Of a DNA stretch of 64,000 bases, positions 33,301 to 48,300 are shown one piece after another. This DNA is from Siphonodentalium dalli (lineage: Eukaryota > Mollusca > Scaphopoda > Gadilida > Siphonodentaliidae). Location: positions 262,600,077-262,664,076 of the forward strand of contig CP136061.1 in assembly GCA_032622095.1 (NCBI GenBank). The letters run 5' to 3'. Positions within the stretch are counted from its first letter, which is position 1. The number at the start of each line of letters is the position of its first letter. The translations under genes and the position numbers were made by a program. Below the pieces are notes generated by a model. The model searched no databases. It was not told the origin of the DNA and was given only the letters and a program-made list of their open reading frames with translations.

Positions 33301-36300
33301 GTATCTATCATAAACTAATTTTCATTATAATTACCATGTTGTTTACAACATTCTTATAGCACATTAGTGTAATTTGCACCAATCCATGGCTCAAATTCAT
33401 TCATTTGTTGCACACATGTATATTCTGCTGTTAAAATTTATTGTTTTATACCCCAGAGTCTATTTAGAAAGTTCAACAAAGAGATAAAATCTTCAATTGT
33501 AGGTTACTCTTGACAATTTCTGCTTGAGTGATCCAATCTGCTGTCGAGGATTTACTCAGGATAGGACCACTATGGTAGCTGTTATCAAGCCTTGAAATAC
33601 GGTGTCTGTCATTTGCAGAATGAGGTCCCCAGAGGGTGAATTTAGTGATGCTACCCCGCATAGCGGGCTAGCATCACCAAATTCACCCTCTGGGGACCTC
33701 ATTCTGCTTACACCTCAGCAGAATGAGGTTCCCAGAGGGTGAATTTGGTGATGCTAGCCCGCTATGCGGGGTAGCATCACTAAATTCACCCTCTGGGAAC
33801 CTCATTCTGCAAATGACAGACACCCTATTTCAAGGCTTGGCTGTTATAATATAATTCATTGTCTGCTAGTTCCCACTAATGCCATCCTCCAACATCAAGA
33901 TAATAATGTAATTATGAGATAAAGGGCAACAGGCGGTTGTTTTCCATGTTGATCTCCTATCACCGGATGTTACCACTCAATGCATGTGTTACATGGTCAA
34001 TTCAATATAATCCATATATGCATAAACATGAAGTAGATCACCTGCTATCATTGTCTAGATGATATGACATAATGCTCTGAGTTCTACCAGATCAATCAAG
34101 TTTTGTGCACATTTAAAAATCCACGTCTAGTTGTTAATTATGTATCTGTTTCATCATTGGTTGGTTGTGATGTACCTGGGACCATTTTCAAAGTTATCTT
34201 GATTCTAGTACAATGTTTCTTTGTTTGTTGTATTGAAATGAGATTTATCATTGATAAGAATTCACCACTTTGCAGCAATTACAATTGGCCTAAGGCATTT
34301 CAATTTTAATGTGGATTTAAATTCAGCTGGCTTCTTTTATTTACATTATGGTCATAAAACTCATAACATATATACATATATATACATTGTATGTCATATA
34401 TCTGGTATACATGTATGTGATAGGACAAAGGGAATATCAAACTGTAAATACATGTACTTTGTTTGGATACCCAGTCCTTCCCAAGAGGAAAACACAGCGA
34501 GAGCATTTATTTGCTCCCGTACTTCAGAAGACGGGTGTAATATTGCACCCATACTATAATTGTAAGTTGGGTTTTTCTCAAACAAAAAGTCATTGTGGAA
34601 TAGACCTATGTCTATAATATGCCATCGTTGAACTGAGATGGTAAAGGATCTAAATAAACCTTCAAATAGTTCACTATTGAACCAACAATTACAGTCTCCA
34701 TTAGAATTTTGAGATGAGGGACAGGTGCGATTTTTAGCACCTGTGATTTGAAAATTACGAATGCGTACGGGTGCGAGTGCAATCACTCCCGTCTCCTGGG
34801 AAGGACTGGATACCTGTTAGAGGTTTGGGCACACAAACTACATGTAGTAGCCCAAATGATTCGTCCCTGTGTACATGTACGGTAAGTTACCTTTGGTTTA
34901 ACCCTTTTTGTTTTGTAAATAAAGTTTATTTGTGCATATGTGTCAATAACAGAGCACCGGGTCCGGTCAACAGGAAAACTTATATAAGACCAGACCCAAA
35001 AACCAATAGTCAAAATTAAATACTCGTGAAACAGTGAAATAAGAAAAACAAAATGAAACAACATAATAATTCATAAGGGCGGCTTCTGGTGGGGATCAAA
35101 CAACTAATACCATATAGGGATGTACTTGAGGGACAACCAAGCCTTGAAATAGGGTGTCTGTCATTTGCAGAATGAGGTAACCCAGAGGCTGAATTTAGTG
35201 ATGCTACCCCGCATAGCGGGCTAGCATCACCAAATTCACCCTCTGGGGAACTCATTCTGCTTACACCTCAGCAGAATGAGGTTTCCAGAGGGTGAATTTG
35301 GTGATGCTAGCCCGCTATACGGGGTAGCATTACTAAATTCACCCTCTGGGGACCTCATTCTGCAAATGACAGACACCCTATTTCAAGGCTTGGGGACAAC
35401 AGGGCTGTGATGTGGAGGGATGATACAGTAAACCATACATATACTTGTTCAGGTTTAATTGTATTATATTAAAGATTTTGAATTAAACCGCTTGGTAGAT
35501 TCGAAGTATAGATGGACAGTATAAACAGATGGACAGTTTAACCCTTTCTATACTGAATACTCAAGATGAGTACATGTACATGTAGTTCCCTTAGGAAATG
35601 TTCATATCATAAGTTTAACCCGTTCTACACTAAATACTCAAGATGGGTAGTTCCCTTAGGAAATGTTCATATAATAAGTTAATCCATTTCTATACTGAAT
35701 ACTCAAGATGAGTAGTTCCCTTAGGAAATGTTCATATAATAAGTTTAAGCCTTTCTATACTAAATACTCAAGATGAGTAGTTCCCTTAGGAAATGTTCAT
35801 ACATGTATAATACATGTAAGTTTAACCCTTTCTATACTAAATACTCAAGATGGGTAGTTCCCTTAGGAAATGTTCATATAATAAGTTTAAGCCTTTCTAT
35901 ACTAAATACTCATTGATGAGTATTTCCTTTAGGAAATATTCAGATAATACATGTAAGTTCAACAAATGGCCATACATGTACATTTGTTGAACTTATTATC
36001 TGAACATTTCCCACCAATGAATAAGATTCCTTCTGTGACACTTGTATTATCTTTTCATTGGTGGTCGTCTGCTTTTATTACCTGAACATACCTCCAAATG
36101 AATAATAGTCCGATCCATTGTATATTTTTATGGCTGGATGGGAGAATCCATTCAGTATATAAAGGGTTAAGTTTTATAACTGATGTTGATATTTCTTTTT
36201 AATTACATGCGTAAATTACAGTTTGCTGATATTTTGAGATGGGTCCTATACAAACCTTTGATTTTCAAAACATTTTGATGTGAATCAATGTAAAATAGAA

Positions 36301-39300
36301 GTGTGGATCGGAACATACACATTCATTTCTGGCTTATTGTTGTACATGTATATCGTCTTGATATATACAGTATTATTATCCATCCCTTAACCAAACCTAT
36401 TTCGGATTGGGCAAAAGCCGTCACGTGATAATCCCGGAAAAAGTCATATTGGACTCCCGAAAGTCATATTGGACTCCCAGGTGTGCAATATGACTTTTTT
36501 ATCGGAACTCCGTGACGTCACGAATGAACTATTGCGAAAAGAATCGGTGAAATTGTGATGCGCGTGCAACACTGGCGGATTTAGCAGACGATTCACTTCT
36601 GCATTGAGTTTTTTTTTTCATTTCCGTGTTTACTGTTCCAAATCATGTTTTCTGGCGATCCAATACAGGCTTTTATAGATAATTAAGTGCCGACAAATAC
36701 CAAAAATAACCAGAAAAGTTTTATTCTCAAAATTTAGATAAACATACAGATGGATAATAAAAATGTCATTATACAATGTTGTGTACAGTATGAGTTTTTC
36801 TTGTACTCATCCCGGTTGTGGGGAAAATTTATATTGGACTCGACACTGTGTGTCTCGTCCAATATGACTTTTCACCACAACCTGTATGATATAAATTTGG
36901 GTTGCTTGGATATACTGGTATTTGTATAGGGTTCGAGTTTTTAATTTGCATTGCAGTTATAGTTCTCTGTCTCAGTCCTTGAAATTGATATTTTTCTTCT
37001 ATAGCATTGCTGTAGAATTTCATAAATTTCTGTGTTGGCTTCTGCAGCTTTGCCTTTTGCAGTAGCTACTGTAATTGCGAGGGCCGTTTTTTTGTAAATA
37101 TGTGCATAAGTTTCATAATAACAGGGTCCAGTCCACAGGAGGGCTGTGTGTCTCTAGGAATGATGAGTAATTGAATATTTTTATTTTGGTCATTATACAT
37201 GTACATGTAGATACTCTTTATAGATGTACATGTAGCACCCTTACTCTGCTATAGAACTTATGGAGGTAACATTAACTGTATGTACATGTACATGTATGAT
37301 GTGTTGGTGTATCAGCATTGTTTAACTCTGAATGTACAGGTATGGAAAGGCATCCATCTGCCCGACCGGTATGTTCAGGTTAAATGCCCTCACACTGGGA
37401 ATACATAGCATATTTATGAATTGACTCAATACAGTCCACAAGGAATTTGGGGACATTTGGGCTTCTTGAGTTTGGGCTCCCATATCTGTAACAGGTATCA
37501 AAACAGCCCTGGAAATTTCCCTGACCAGTATGAGCCTTTACTGTGCTATCCGGAGTCTTTGGGCTGATAATCTCACTTACACTGAGCCTTTACTGTGCTA
37601 TCCAGAGTCTTTGGGCTGATAATCTCACTTACACTGAGCCTTTACTGCGCTATCCAGAGTCTTTGGGCTGATAATCTCACTTACACTGAGCCTTTACTGC
37701 GCTATCCGGAGTCTTTGGGCTGATAATCTCACTTACACTGAGCCTTTACTGTGCTATCCAGAGTCTTTGGGCTGATAATCTCACTTACACTGAGCCTTTA
37801 CTGTGCTATCCCCGAGTCTTTGGGCTGATAATCTCACTTACACTGAGACTTTACCATTGTGACTAATTTGTCTCAGAGGCTCAATGGATTGTGCACATTG
37901 TTTCTCCCTTGAGATTTTATTACTATTAGTCCCTTCACTCATTGATCTGGTGTCATATTGCCTGCCCACTGCCATCTGCATCTAGTATCAACAGCCTAAA
38001 ATATCTTCGGTCTGTCTCAATAGAACCATACAAATATGGATATCATTGGAACCGGCTCCTTGACCACATTGTGATAGTTACAGTTATGCCCTGTGCCAAT
38101 GCATTCTCTTATATATGCGAGTCGACCATAGGTCGCCTCGCATATATAAGAGAATGCATTGGCCTAAAAAAAATCTTTTTTTAACACTTTTTACCATTTT
38201 TTCTTACATTCTTTAACAATTTTATAATTTTTAATGTGTTAAGCCAATGCATTCTCTTATATATGCGAGGCGACCTATGGTCGACTCGCATATATAAGAG
38301 AATGCATTGGCACAGGGCCCTTCTGTTGGGTAAAGGGTTACCCACAGCAGAATTATGGGTAATATTGCCTGCCCACTGCCATCTGCATCTAGTATGAATC
38401 ATGTGTAAGTCTGTATACTGTTTAGAACTACTGGTAAACTGTCCTACATACCGGTGTAACACGATATCTCCCCCCCCCTGGGTATCTTCCCCCGCGGACC
38501 GGTATGTCCATATGTACAGTAATACCCTAAATAATCAACTCCTTAACCACAGCAGAATTGTGGGTAATTTTTCATGATTTAGTCGGAAATATGGCTTGTT
38601 GCCATTCATCGGAAAGCACACAGGATGAAATTTTAATATAATTTGGTAATTGGGAAGGTGGGGGTGGGACACTCTGTTTTGAATTTAATATAATTTTGTA
38701 ATTGGGAAGGGGTGGGTGAGAGACTCTGTTTTGAATTTAATATAATATGGTAATTGGGAAGTCAAATTTTATTCTGGGCCATAATTAAAGGCTTGTTTGT
38801 TTCAGCTCTTCTGACCGACCCCAATTTTTCACTGCCTACTCAAAATATTATATTTATCTCATTTTTATATTACTTTTTTTTTACCAGCAAGGAGGTTTTG
38901 ATTAAAATGTAATTAAAATATAATACCGATATGAACCATACATGTATTTGACACAGGATGAACTTTTAACACAGTTTGGTAATTGGGATGAGGTGGGTGC
39001 AATCTTCTGCGTAACTTCCTGACTGAGACTGTTAGTCGCTTTTTATTTTATCCATTCAGATTCCATGAATTTGATTGATTTTGAGACTGTTAGTCGGATT
39101 TTATTTTGTCCATTCATATTCTTTGAATTGGATTGATTCTGTGACTTTTAGTTGGATTTTATTTTATCCATTCAGATTCTATGAATTGCATTGATTTTGT
39201 ATGCAGCTCGCTATCTGTTTATTGACTGCTCACACCATTTGAATAATTACACTTAATTTTGTGACGGCAACATAATTATGTCTATGTGCAGGGCATTCTT

Positions 39301-42300
39301 TGTGAGATTAGTAAGTTATTGGAGTTCATTATGAGGTTGCCACAAACAGCAAGCAATAATGAAGAGTTAATTGAAGCTAGTAGGTTAAATCATACAAATA
39401 GATTTAGATAGATAGATTTATTAGCATAAAGACGCTCGTGAGAGCCGTATGCATGTATACATAATGGTAGCATAACAATATGCAAAATAACACATTTTAA
39501 CACAAGACATACCCCGCTGGACAAAACAAGTGTCCATTGGCACCGCGGTGTATTTGCCGTTCGGCCGCGGTGTCAGAGTTTGTAACTGCAGTTGAACACC
39601 GCGGCCGAACGGCAAGTACACTGCGGCCAAACGGCAAATTCACTGTGGCCGTAAGGCAACTACCCTCGCGGCCGAATGGCATGTACACCATGGTTAGATT
39701 TTTGATTTGTATTGTCTTTTTTCAGTTTGATGAAAGTACACCATGGCAACTACACCATGCCAAATGGCGATTACACCGCGGCCCAACTGTATTTAGCCGG
39801 TGGAACCGTGGTGTAGTTGCATTTCGGCTGTGGTGGCAACGCTAACCGCACCGCAGTTAAGTGGACACTTGTTTTGTCTAGCAGGGTATATACATTTGTA
39901 CATCTATACAATTATTATTTGGTTGGTATTAAGTCAGTAGTGCCAGTTGGTGTTTGAAAGATTGAGTATTATCTAACTTCAGCTGTTAGTAGTCTCGTGT
40001 GCTATGAAAAAGTTGCTCATAGCTTTGCTGATCACATCGCTGGATTGCTCCTCATCGTTTCGCATGATATAATTATATTTCTCCAAGTCGCTGGCTTCTG
40101 TGAACATAACGTTTATCGCTGCTAGTTTCTCGAAAAGGTCTTTTCTCAATTCGACATATTTTTGACAATAAAGAACGAAATGTTTTTCATCTCCTCCAAG
40201 TGAATAATAGACCATTCCAATATATAGAGCTATACATGTAACTGGGTGAGATAATCCATTTAGTATAGAAAGGGTTAAAAAATGAACAAATTCCCCAATG
40301 GACCTCTGTTGTATGATTTTTTCCCAATAGGGAGGGGGGACCTCTCCCATTTGAGGTAAGACAATCTCTGGAATTTTAGTTGTGAAGAAATACATGTATA
40401 CATCATATACTGATATGAAGAAATGACACAGTATGGATCGTTATGGCTTTCACATTTTGCATGTTGTTCAAACCACATGTATTTTAGTACATCCTGCTGT
40501 GCTTCCTTCTCTTAATAGTAGGATGTCACAACAGGATGCGGCCCATACATAGTTCCTGTCTCTGTTGTCTATCAACTATAGAGATACCAGTACACATGTA
40601 CAGTAATGCCCTGAGTAATCGACTCCTTAACCACAGCAGAATTATGGGTAACTTTTCAGGATTTAGTCAGAAATATGGCTTGTTGCCACTCATCGGAAAG
40701 CTCTCGGTGAGAGCTTTCCGATTAATGGCAACAAGCCATATTTCCGACTAAATCCTGAAAAATTACCCATAATTCTGCTGTGGTTTAAAGGAGGCGATTA
40801 TTGACAGCATTATACTGTACATGTAGATATGAAGTGGGCCTCCTTCCTCCACTGATATGATGAGTACACATGTACCGTACATTTAGCTACCGCTATTCTC
40901 AAAGTAATTGACCAGAAAAACGGGGTGATACCCCGGTCATGACCGCGGTGATACCGGTAATAAACGGTAGCGGTATCGAGACGGTCATGGCGGTGGAGTT
41001 ACGGTATTGGGCGATAATGATACCGCGGTCTTTTAGCGGGCACCGCATTAATTTTGTTGAATACCGCAGTGATTTTCATGGAACTCTTTGAGGGGAGGTA
41101 TTTACTCACACATACTTGTTCGCGTTAACAAGCGGTATCAGTACCGCGGTATTGGAGGATACCGCGGTATAGTACCGCCATATTAACGGGGTGACACCAC
41201 GTTATTGGTGGTCAATTACTTTAAGTATAGCGGTATGAAGTGGGGCTCCTTCCTCCACTGATATGATGAGTACACATGTACCGTACATGTAGCTATGAAG
41301 TGGGCCTCCTTCCTCCACTGATATAACTCATAAATATTGTGACAGGGCAATTCTGGAAATAGTGTGTCTGTCATTTGCAGAATGAGGTTACCATAGGGTG
41401 AATTTAGTCATGCTATCCCTCACAGCTATGTAGCTAGAGTCACCAAATTCAGCCTCTGGGGATTTCATTCTGCTTAGGCCTTAACTGCTATGGGAGACCT
41501 AGGATCAGATTGAAATTGAAGTTGGTGATGTTCACCCATTAGTGACCTCGATTATGCATTTTATCTTCTGCAAATTAGGGAATATAGAAACTGAATAGAA
41601 GGGAAAAAGTAAAACATTGTTAACTTGAGACCATATATACTTCCCAGAAGACGGGGTCTAAGCAGAATGAGGTCCCCAGAGGGTAATTTGATGTACTCTA
41701 TGCGATGTGGCATTATTAACCCTTTACCCAACAGAAGGGCCATGTGCCAATGCATTCTCTTATATATGCGAGTCGACCATAGGTCGCCTCGCATATATAA
41801 GAGAATGCATTGGCTTAACACATTAAAAATTATAAAATTGTTAAAGAATGTAAGAAAAAATGGTAAAAAAAGATTTTTTTTAGGCCAATGCATTCTCTTA
41901 TATATGCGAGGCGACCTATGGTCGACTCGCATATATAAGAGAATGCATTGGCACAGGGCATAACTGTAACTATCACAATGTGGTCAAGGAGCCGGTTACA
42001 ATGATATCCATATTTGTATGGTTCTATTGAGACAGACCGAAGATATTTTAGGCTGTTGAAGCTTTATTTGGCCGGTTTTGGCCGGTTTGTTGGGTAAAGG
42101 GTTAAATTCACTATCTAGGGATCTCATTCTGCAAATGTCAGACACAAGGCTTGTGACAGGGTCAGGTACAGTACTTAGTAGTTGTTGAAATGATGATAAA
42201 GCACAACAACCAGACCAGAGTTCATGCTGGTCAGAACATTATTTTGGGACCAGCCAAGAGCTTTAAAATTAGGAGAAGTCACTTCTCCCTGTCTTGTTAT

Positions 42301-45300
42301 TAGGGAGAAGTGGACTGTTATCAGGGAGAAGTACAGTAATGCTCTAATTAATCGACTCCATAACCCGGAAATATGGCTTGTTGCCATTCATCGGAAAGCT
42401 CTCGCCGAGAGCTTTCCGATGAATGGCAACAAGCCATATTTCCGACTAAATCCTGAAAAGTTACCTATAATTCTGCTGTGGTTAAGGAGTCGATTAATTA
42501 GAGCATTACTGTAACAATGGCTGAAGTTCAATTTACACCCCATAACTTCTCTCTTCTATCATTCAATAAGTACATGTACATGTATTTAACAACACAAGAG
42601 CCCATTTATAAAACCATTATAGTAAGTGAGTATATATGAACACCATTATAATCAGTGAATAATACTTTAAATACATGTATGCTGTTGGGACAGATGCATA
42701 CTGGTATGAGAGAGAAGGCCCAGTACTTCTCCAAGGAATCAAAATAGGGAGAAGTGGCAAATTTTAGGGATAAAATTAAAATACTATGACTACAAGACTT
42801 GAAATTGTGTGTCTGTCATTTGCAGAATGAGGTCCCCAGAGGGTGAATTTAGTGATGCTACCCCGCATAGCGGGCTAGCATCACCAAATTCACCCTCTGG
42901 GAACCTCATTCTGCAAATGACAGACACGCTATTTCAAGGCTTGACTATGTAATATATTATATTATCCTAGATTATTTTCCCTTGTTTCTGGTAGCATTGC
43001 GAATGCTTCGGCCATTTTGAATGCATGGTACTCATCAGCTCGAAACCACATGATTCCCCATTGTGATATATGACCCGCCATATCAAATACAGTCGTAAGT
43101 CGGGATTTTTTTTACCCGTGCCAATGCATTCTCTTATATATGCGAGTCGACCATAGGTCGCCTCGCATATATAAGAGAATGCATTGGCCTAACAATTTTT
43201 TACAATTTTAATAGTTTTTTCTTGTATTCTTTAACAATTTTATAATTTCACCCATACAGAGCCCCAGACAAACATGAGCAGACGACACTCTTCTATATGC
43301 TTCTATAATATGTGTTGGGCTCCCTGCAGGGTAATGGATGTTTTTTATTTTATGTCCTAAAAATTGTAAGAAACATTTATTTAAAAAAAAATGATAAAAA
43401 ATTGTTAGGCCAATGCATTCTCTTATATATGCGAGGCGACCTATGGTCGACTCGCATATATAAGAGAATGCATTGGCACAGGGTAAAAAAATCCCGACTT
43501 ACGACTGGATTTGATATGGCGGGTCACATATATACATGTGTATGTGATGAAATGACATGCACTTGATCTACTGTAACTTCATGGCTTAGGGAATGTTGTT
43601 CAGAGGAGATTAACTGACAGCACTTAATAATCATGCAGCCACTACATTGTATGCATTAATATTTTGTGCCTCTTCATCCGAGTCAATGCACAAAAGGATT
43701 GTCTCGATCCATAGCTCGATCCTGCCTCAGTTTTCTATCAATTGAGATTCATGTATATATACAGTAATGCTCTAAATAATCGACTCCTTAACCACAGCAA
43801 ATTTTTGGGTAACTTTTCAGGATTTAGTCGGAAACATGGCTTGTTGCCATTCATTGGAAAGCTCTCGTGGATAGCTTTCCGATGAATGGCAAAAAGCCAT
43901 ATTTCCGACTAAATACTGAAAAGTTACCCATAATTATGCTGTGGTTGAGGAGTCGATTATTTAGGGCATTACTGTAGCTGTAAACAAGTCTGAGTTTAGT
44001 GTGCCTGTCATTTGCAGATTGAGGTCCCCAGAGGATGAATTTAGGGACGCTATCCCGCATAGCGGGCTAGCATTGCCAAATTCACCCTCTGGGGACCTCA
44101 TCTGCTATGGGAGACATACACTGAGATTGAAGTTCCCAAATGGTGAATATTGTGATGTACACCCATTGGGCACCTCGATTATTCAATGTGTCATCTACCA
44201 ATTTGGGGGATATAGAGAAACTAAACTAAAAAAAAAAATAGAATCTAGAAATTTGGTAATAAAGAAACTTTCTAGAGAAGATGAGGCCTAAGCAGAATGA
44301 GGTCCCCTGAGGGTGAATTAGTGATGCTAGCCTGCTATGTCCGATAGCATCACTAAATTCACCATCTGGGGGACCTCATTCTGCAAATGGCAGGCACACT
44401 AAACTCAGGCTTAGTAGCTGTAAAGTGAGTCTGCATGAAATGACATGTGTATAATCATGTATTGAGATGTGACATTTCACCAGTTTCTTACAGATTATAT
44501 TGATTTTCCTCCTTTGTCATATACCGTTAGTGTGTTGAAGTGTCTTGAATCTCAGGGACAACCATCTGAGCTATTACATGTAATAATTGTCAAAGGAGTT
44601 TTAAATTAGATAATGTACTACAGAAATTGCTATAAGTTTTCTGTGCATCCATTTACTCTTTTGTTTCCCCAAGTTTTCTTTCGAAGTTGACAAAACTTAA
44701 CCCATCAAATTACCAGTAAATGTACAAATTTAGCTACTGATCCACTGATGACAGTTACCATAGTAACACAAAGAGCAACTGGCGGTGAGAATTAACCCTT
44801 TCTTTACTAAATGGATTCTCCCAGTCAGTTAAAAAGTGTACATTGGAATAGTTTATTATTTATTTGGAGCGATGTTAAGGTGATAAAAGCAGACGACAGA
44901 TAAATAAAAGTGCAGAAGATCGAGCCCTATTTATTGAGGGAAATGTTTAGATAATAGCAACCACAACGCGCCGCAGGCACGTTGTTGCTTTTCATGTTTA
45001 GGTGTGAATGACGTCACTAATTTTTACAATACCATGAAACAGAATTTCGACGCGATGAAAATCCGGACAAGAAAAATGGGTTAAAAATTACGTGACTTCC
45101 GCTCCGCTTTTGCCAAGCCTTGTGGGAACAATAATATCAAATTGTGAAATCACGGAATCGGAAGTGGACCAAGTGGGATGGTTATGAAATTAGCAACTTC
45201 AGTTTTTCTGAACAATTCCTATGTTATGTAGGCTTATGAATTAGTTTCATTTTGACCATTTTCGTTGGTTAGCTGACTGAAAACCAGCGAAGACGTCATG

Positions 45301-48300
45301 ACAAGGTCCATGACGTCATTTACGTCAGTTGGTTTTGTGGGCCAGAATCCAGACACATTTGGTCTTTACCGGAAACACCGATTTCACATCACTAGACTAA
45401 ACGCAATTATATATACAAAATGGCCAAAGGACATTTTATATACAATATGCACACAATAAATATGGGATCCCTCCCTACAAACGTGTTGTTTGTTTGTTTG
45501 GTTTTCATTGTTCCTTTTTTGTTTGTTCTTCTTTTAAAACTAGTGAGTGCATATAAGATTATATTCTTCATGTTTTCAAATGTCATTTTGACTATCAGTT
45601 TGAATTTTTGACCATGCAATGAGCTAATTCAGCTGCCTTCCACAATATATACACTTAAATGTAATTAAGAGACTTCTCTAAAGACCATTTTCTAGAATAC
45701 AGACTGGATTCAAACGAGAGATGTTTTCTATTGACAAGAGCTAGCGCATGAAACTATTCGCGCGAAAGATTTCCCCAGTGATATTTTGGGATATAGCGCC
45801 CATGTAAACATTTATATTTGTCATATATAAACGTGGGAAGTTGCTAGCTTTAGTTTGGCTGAAGGGGTCACTCTCACCAAAAAAAGTGCTGAAGGGTACA
45901 CAGGATTCGCAAAATGTGCTGAAGGGTACGCAGGGTTTGTGATCGCCACTAACACCGTTACTTAAACTGTGTTTCTGAAAGTCTGGCGTCCATTAGCAGT
46001 TTGTTTTCAGTTCATTTTAATGTTCATTGGAACGTAAACAATTATTCTATAAGAGAAATCATGGCAGATACGAAAACTAAACGTCATTTAGAATGACATT
46101 TCAAACCCTGTGTACCCTTCAGCACATTTTCAAATCCTGTGTACACTTCAGCACTTTTTTTTGGTGAGAGTGACCCATTCAGTTTTAGTTTGGCATGGAT
46201 GTGTATGAGTTGTTTTAACGAGATACGTGGTAGCAGGGTGGTTGTACTGTAGTGTTCCGCGGAATCCGCCCCTCCAACTTTGGTGAAAGTATTCAACATT
46301 TTTAAATCCCATGACTGACACAGCAACAGTTGGAAACTACGTATATAGATGGGAATTGTTGTGATAGTTTGATGTATTTGTGTGGTTGCTCCACTACGTG
46401 TCACGTGCGATCATATTAAGTTCAATATGGTATAACTACTCATCAATGATGCTTTAGTATAGAAAGGATTATCTGAACATTTCCTATGGGATAACTACTC
46501 ATCAATGACACATTAGTATAGAAAGGGGTAAACTTATTATCTGAAAATTTCCTATGGAATAACTATTCATCAATGATGCTTTAGTATAGAAAGGGTTAAA
46601 CTTATCCCATGGGATAACTACTCAATGACTCTTTTGTATAGAAAGGGTTAAACTTATTATCTGAACATTTTCTATGGGATAACTACTCATCAACGATGCT
46701 TCAGTATAGACAGGGTTAAACTTATTATCTGAACATTTCCTATGGGATAACTACTCATCAATGATGCTTCAGTATAGACAGGGTTAAACTTATTATCTGA
46801 ACATTTGCTATGGGATAACTACTCATCAATGACGCTTTAGTATAGAAAGGGATAAACTTATTATCTGAACATTTCCTATGGGATAACTACTCATCATTGA
46901 TGCTTTAGTATAGAAAGGGATCAACTTATTATCTGAACATTTCCTATGGGATAACTACTCATCAATGATGCTTTAGTATAGAAAGGGTTAAACTTATCCT
47001 ATGGGATAACTACTCGATGACTCTTTTGTATAGAAAGGGTTAAACTTATTATCTGAACATTTTCTATGGGATAACTACTCATCAATGAGTATTTAGTGTA
47101 GAAAGGGTTAAACTTATTATCTGAACATTTGCTATGGGATAACTACTCATCAATGATGCTTTAGTATAGACAGGATTAAACTAATCTGAACATTTCCTAT
47201 GGAATAACTACTCATCGTTGATGCTTTAGTATAGAAGGATTAAACTAATCTGAAACGGTCCTAAAGAATGCCTTATAACTTTGAAATTTGTGAACGGATT
47301 CAAATAAATTTTGGTATGTGAGTTGCTCACAATGACTATTTACTGCCTGTAGAAAATGGGTCACGTCCGAACTTTTTGACAAGAGTTATCCATCTTTGAT
47401 GACTTTTTAGCTCAACTTTCATTTGTAAAGTTTGAGCTATTGCCATGGCTTTGTCGCCGTCGTCCGTGTATGCGTGTGTACGTAAGGCGTCAACAATGCA
47501 GGCTACAGGTCGTACCTTTGGTCGGATCATTATGAAATTTGTCATAGCTGTTGACATCAACATTTAGACCAGAATGATTAATTTTGGGGTCATTCAGAAA
47601 AAAAACATTGCCGCCAGCGGCCATCTTGGATTTCAAAATTCAATCCATTAGCACGGGCTACAGGCCGTACTGTTTGTCTGATCATCATGAAATTTGTCAT
47701 GGATGTTAATATTGACATGTAGATGCGAACGAGTAATTTTGGGGTCATTCGGCCCAAAAACATGGCTGCCAGCAGCCATCTTGGATTTTACTCTTTGTAT
47801 GAGTAAATTCTTTAGCACGGGACGGGGTACAGGTCGTACTTTTAGTCTGATCATCATAAAATTTGTCAAGAATGTTAATAATGACATGTAGATGGGAACG
47901 AGTCATTTTGGGGTCATTCGTCCAAAAAACATGGCCGCCAGCAGCCATCTTGGATTTTACTCTTTGTATGACTAAATTCTTTAGCATGGGCTACAGGTCG
48001 TAACTTTAGTCTGATCGTCATAAAATTTGTCATGGATGTTAACGATGACATGTAGATGGGAACGACTCATTTTGGGGTCATTCGGCCGAAAACATGGCTG
48101 CCCAGCAGCCATCTTGGATTTTACTCTTTGTATGACTAAATTCTTTAGCACAGGCTACATGTCGTACCTTTAGTCTGATTATCATAAAATTTTTCATGAA
48201 TGTTAATAATGACATGTAGATGGGAACGAGTCATTTTGGGATCATTCGGCCAAAAAACATTGCCGCCAGCGGCCATCTTGGATTTCAAAATTCAATCCAT

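Noticed and set aside
34251-34786. Frames of about 90-130 codons
   Set aside because: Overlap on both strands within a probable MITE; not conserved.
45420-45611. 63-residue hydrophobic peptide
   Set aside because: Composition follows T-rich DNA; no neighbours, splice signals or homology I recognise.
46084-46404. 106-residue minus-strand protein
   Set aside because: Its C-terminal half is the terminal repeat of the MITE at 45859-46182.
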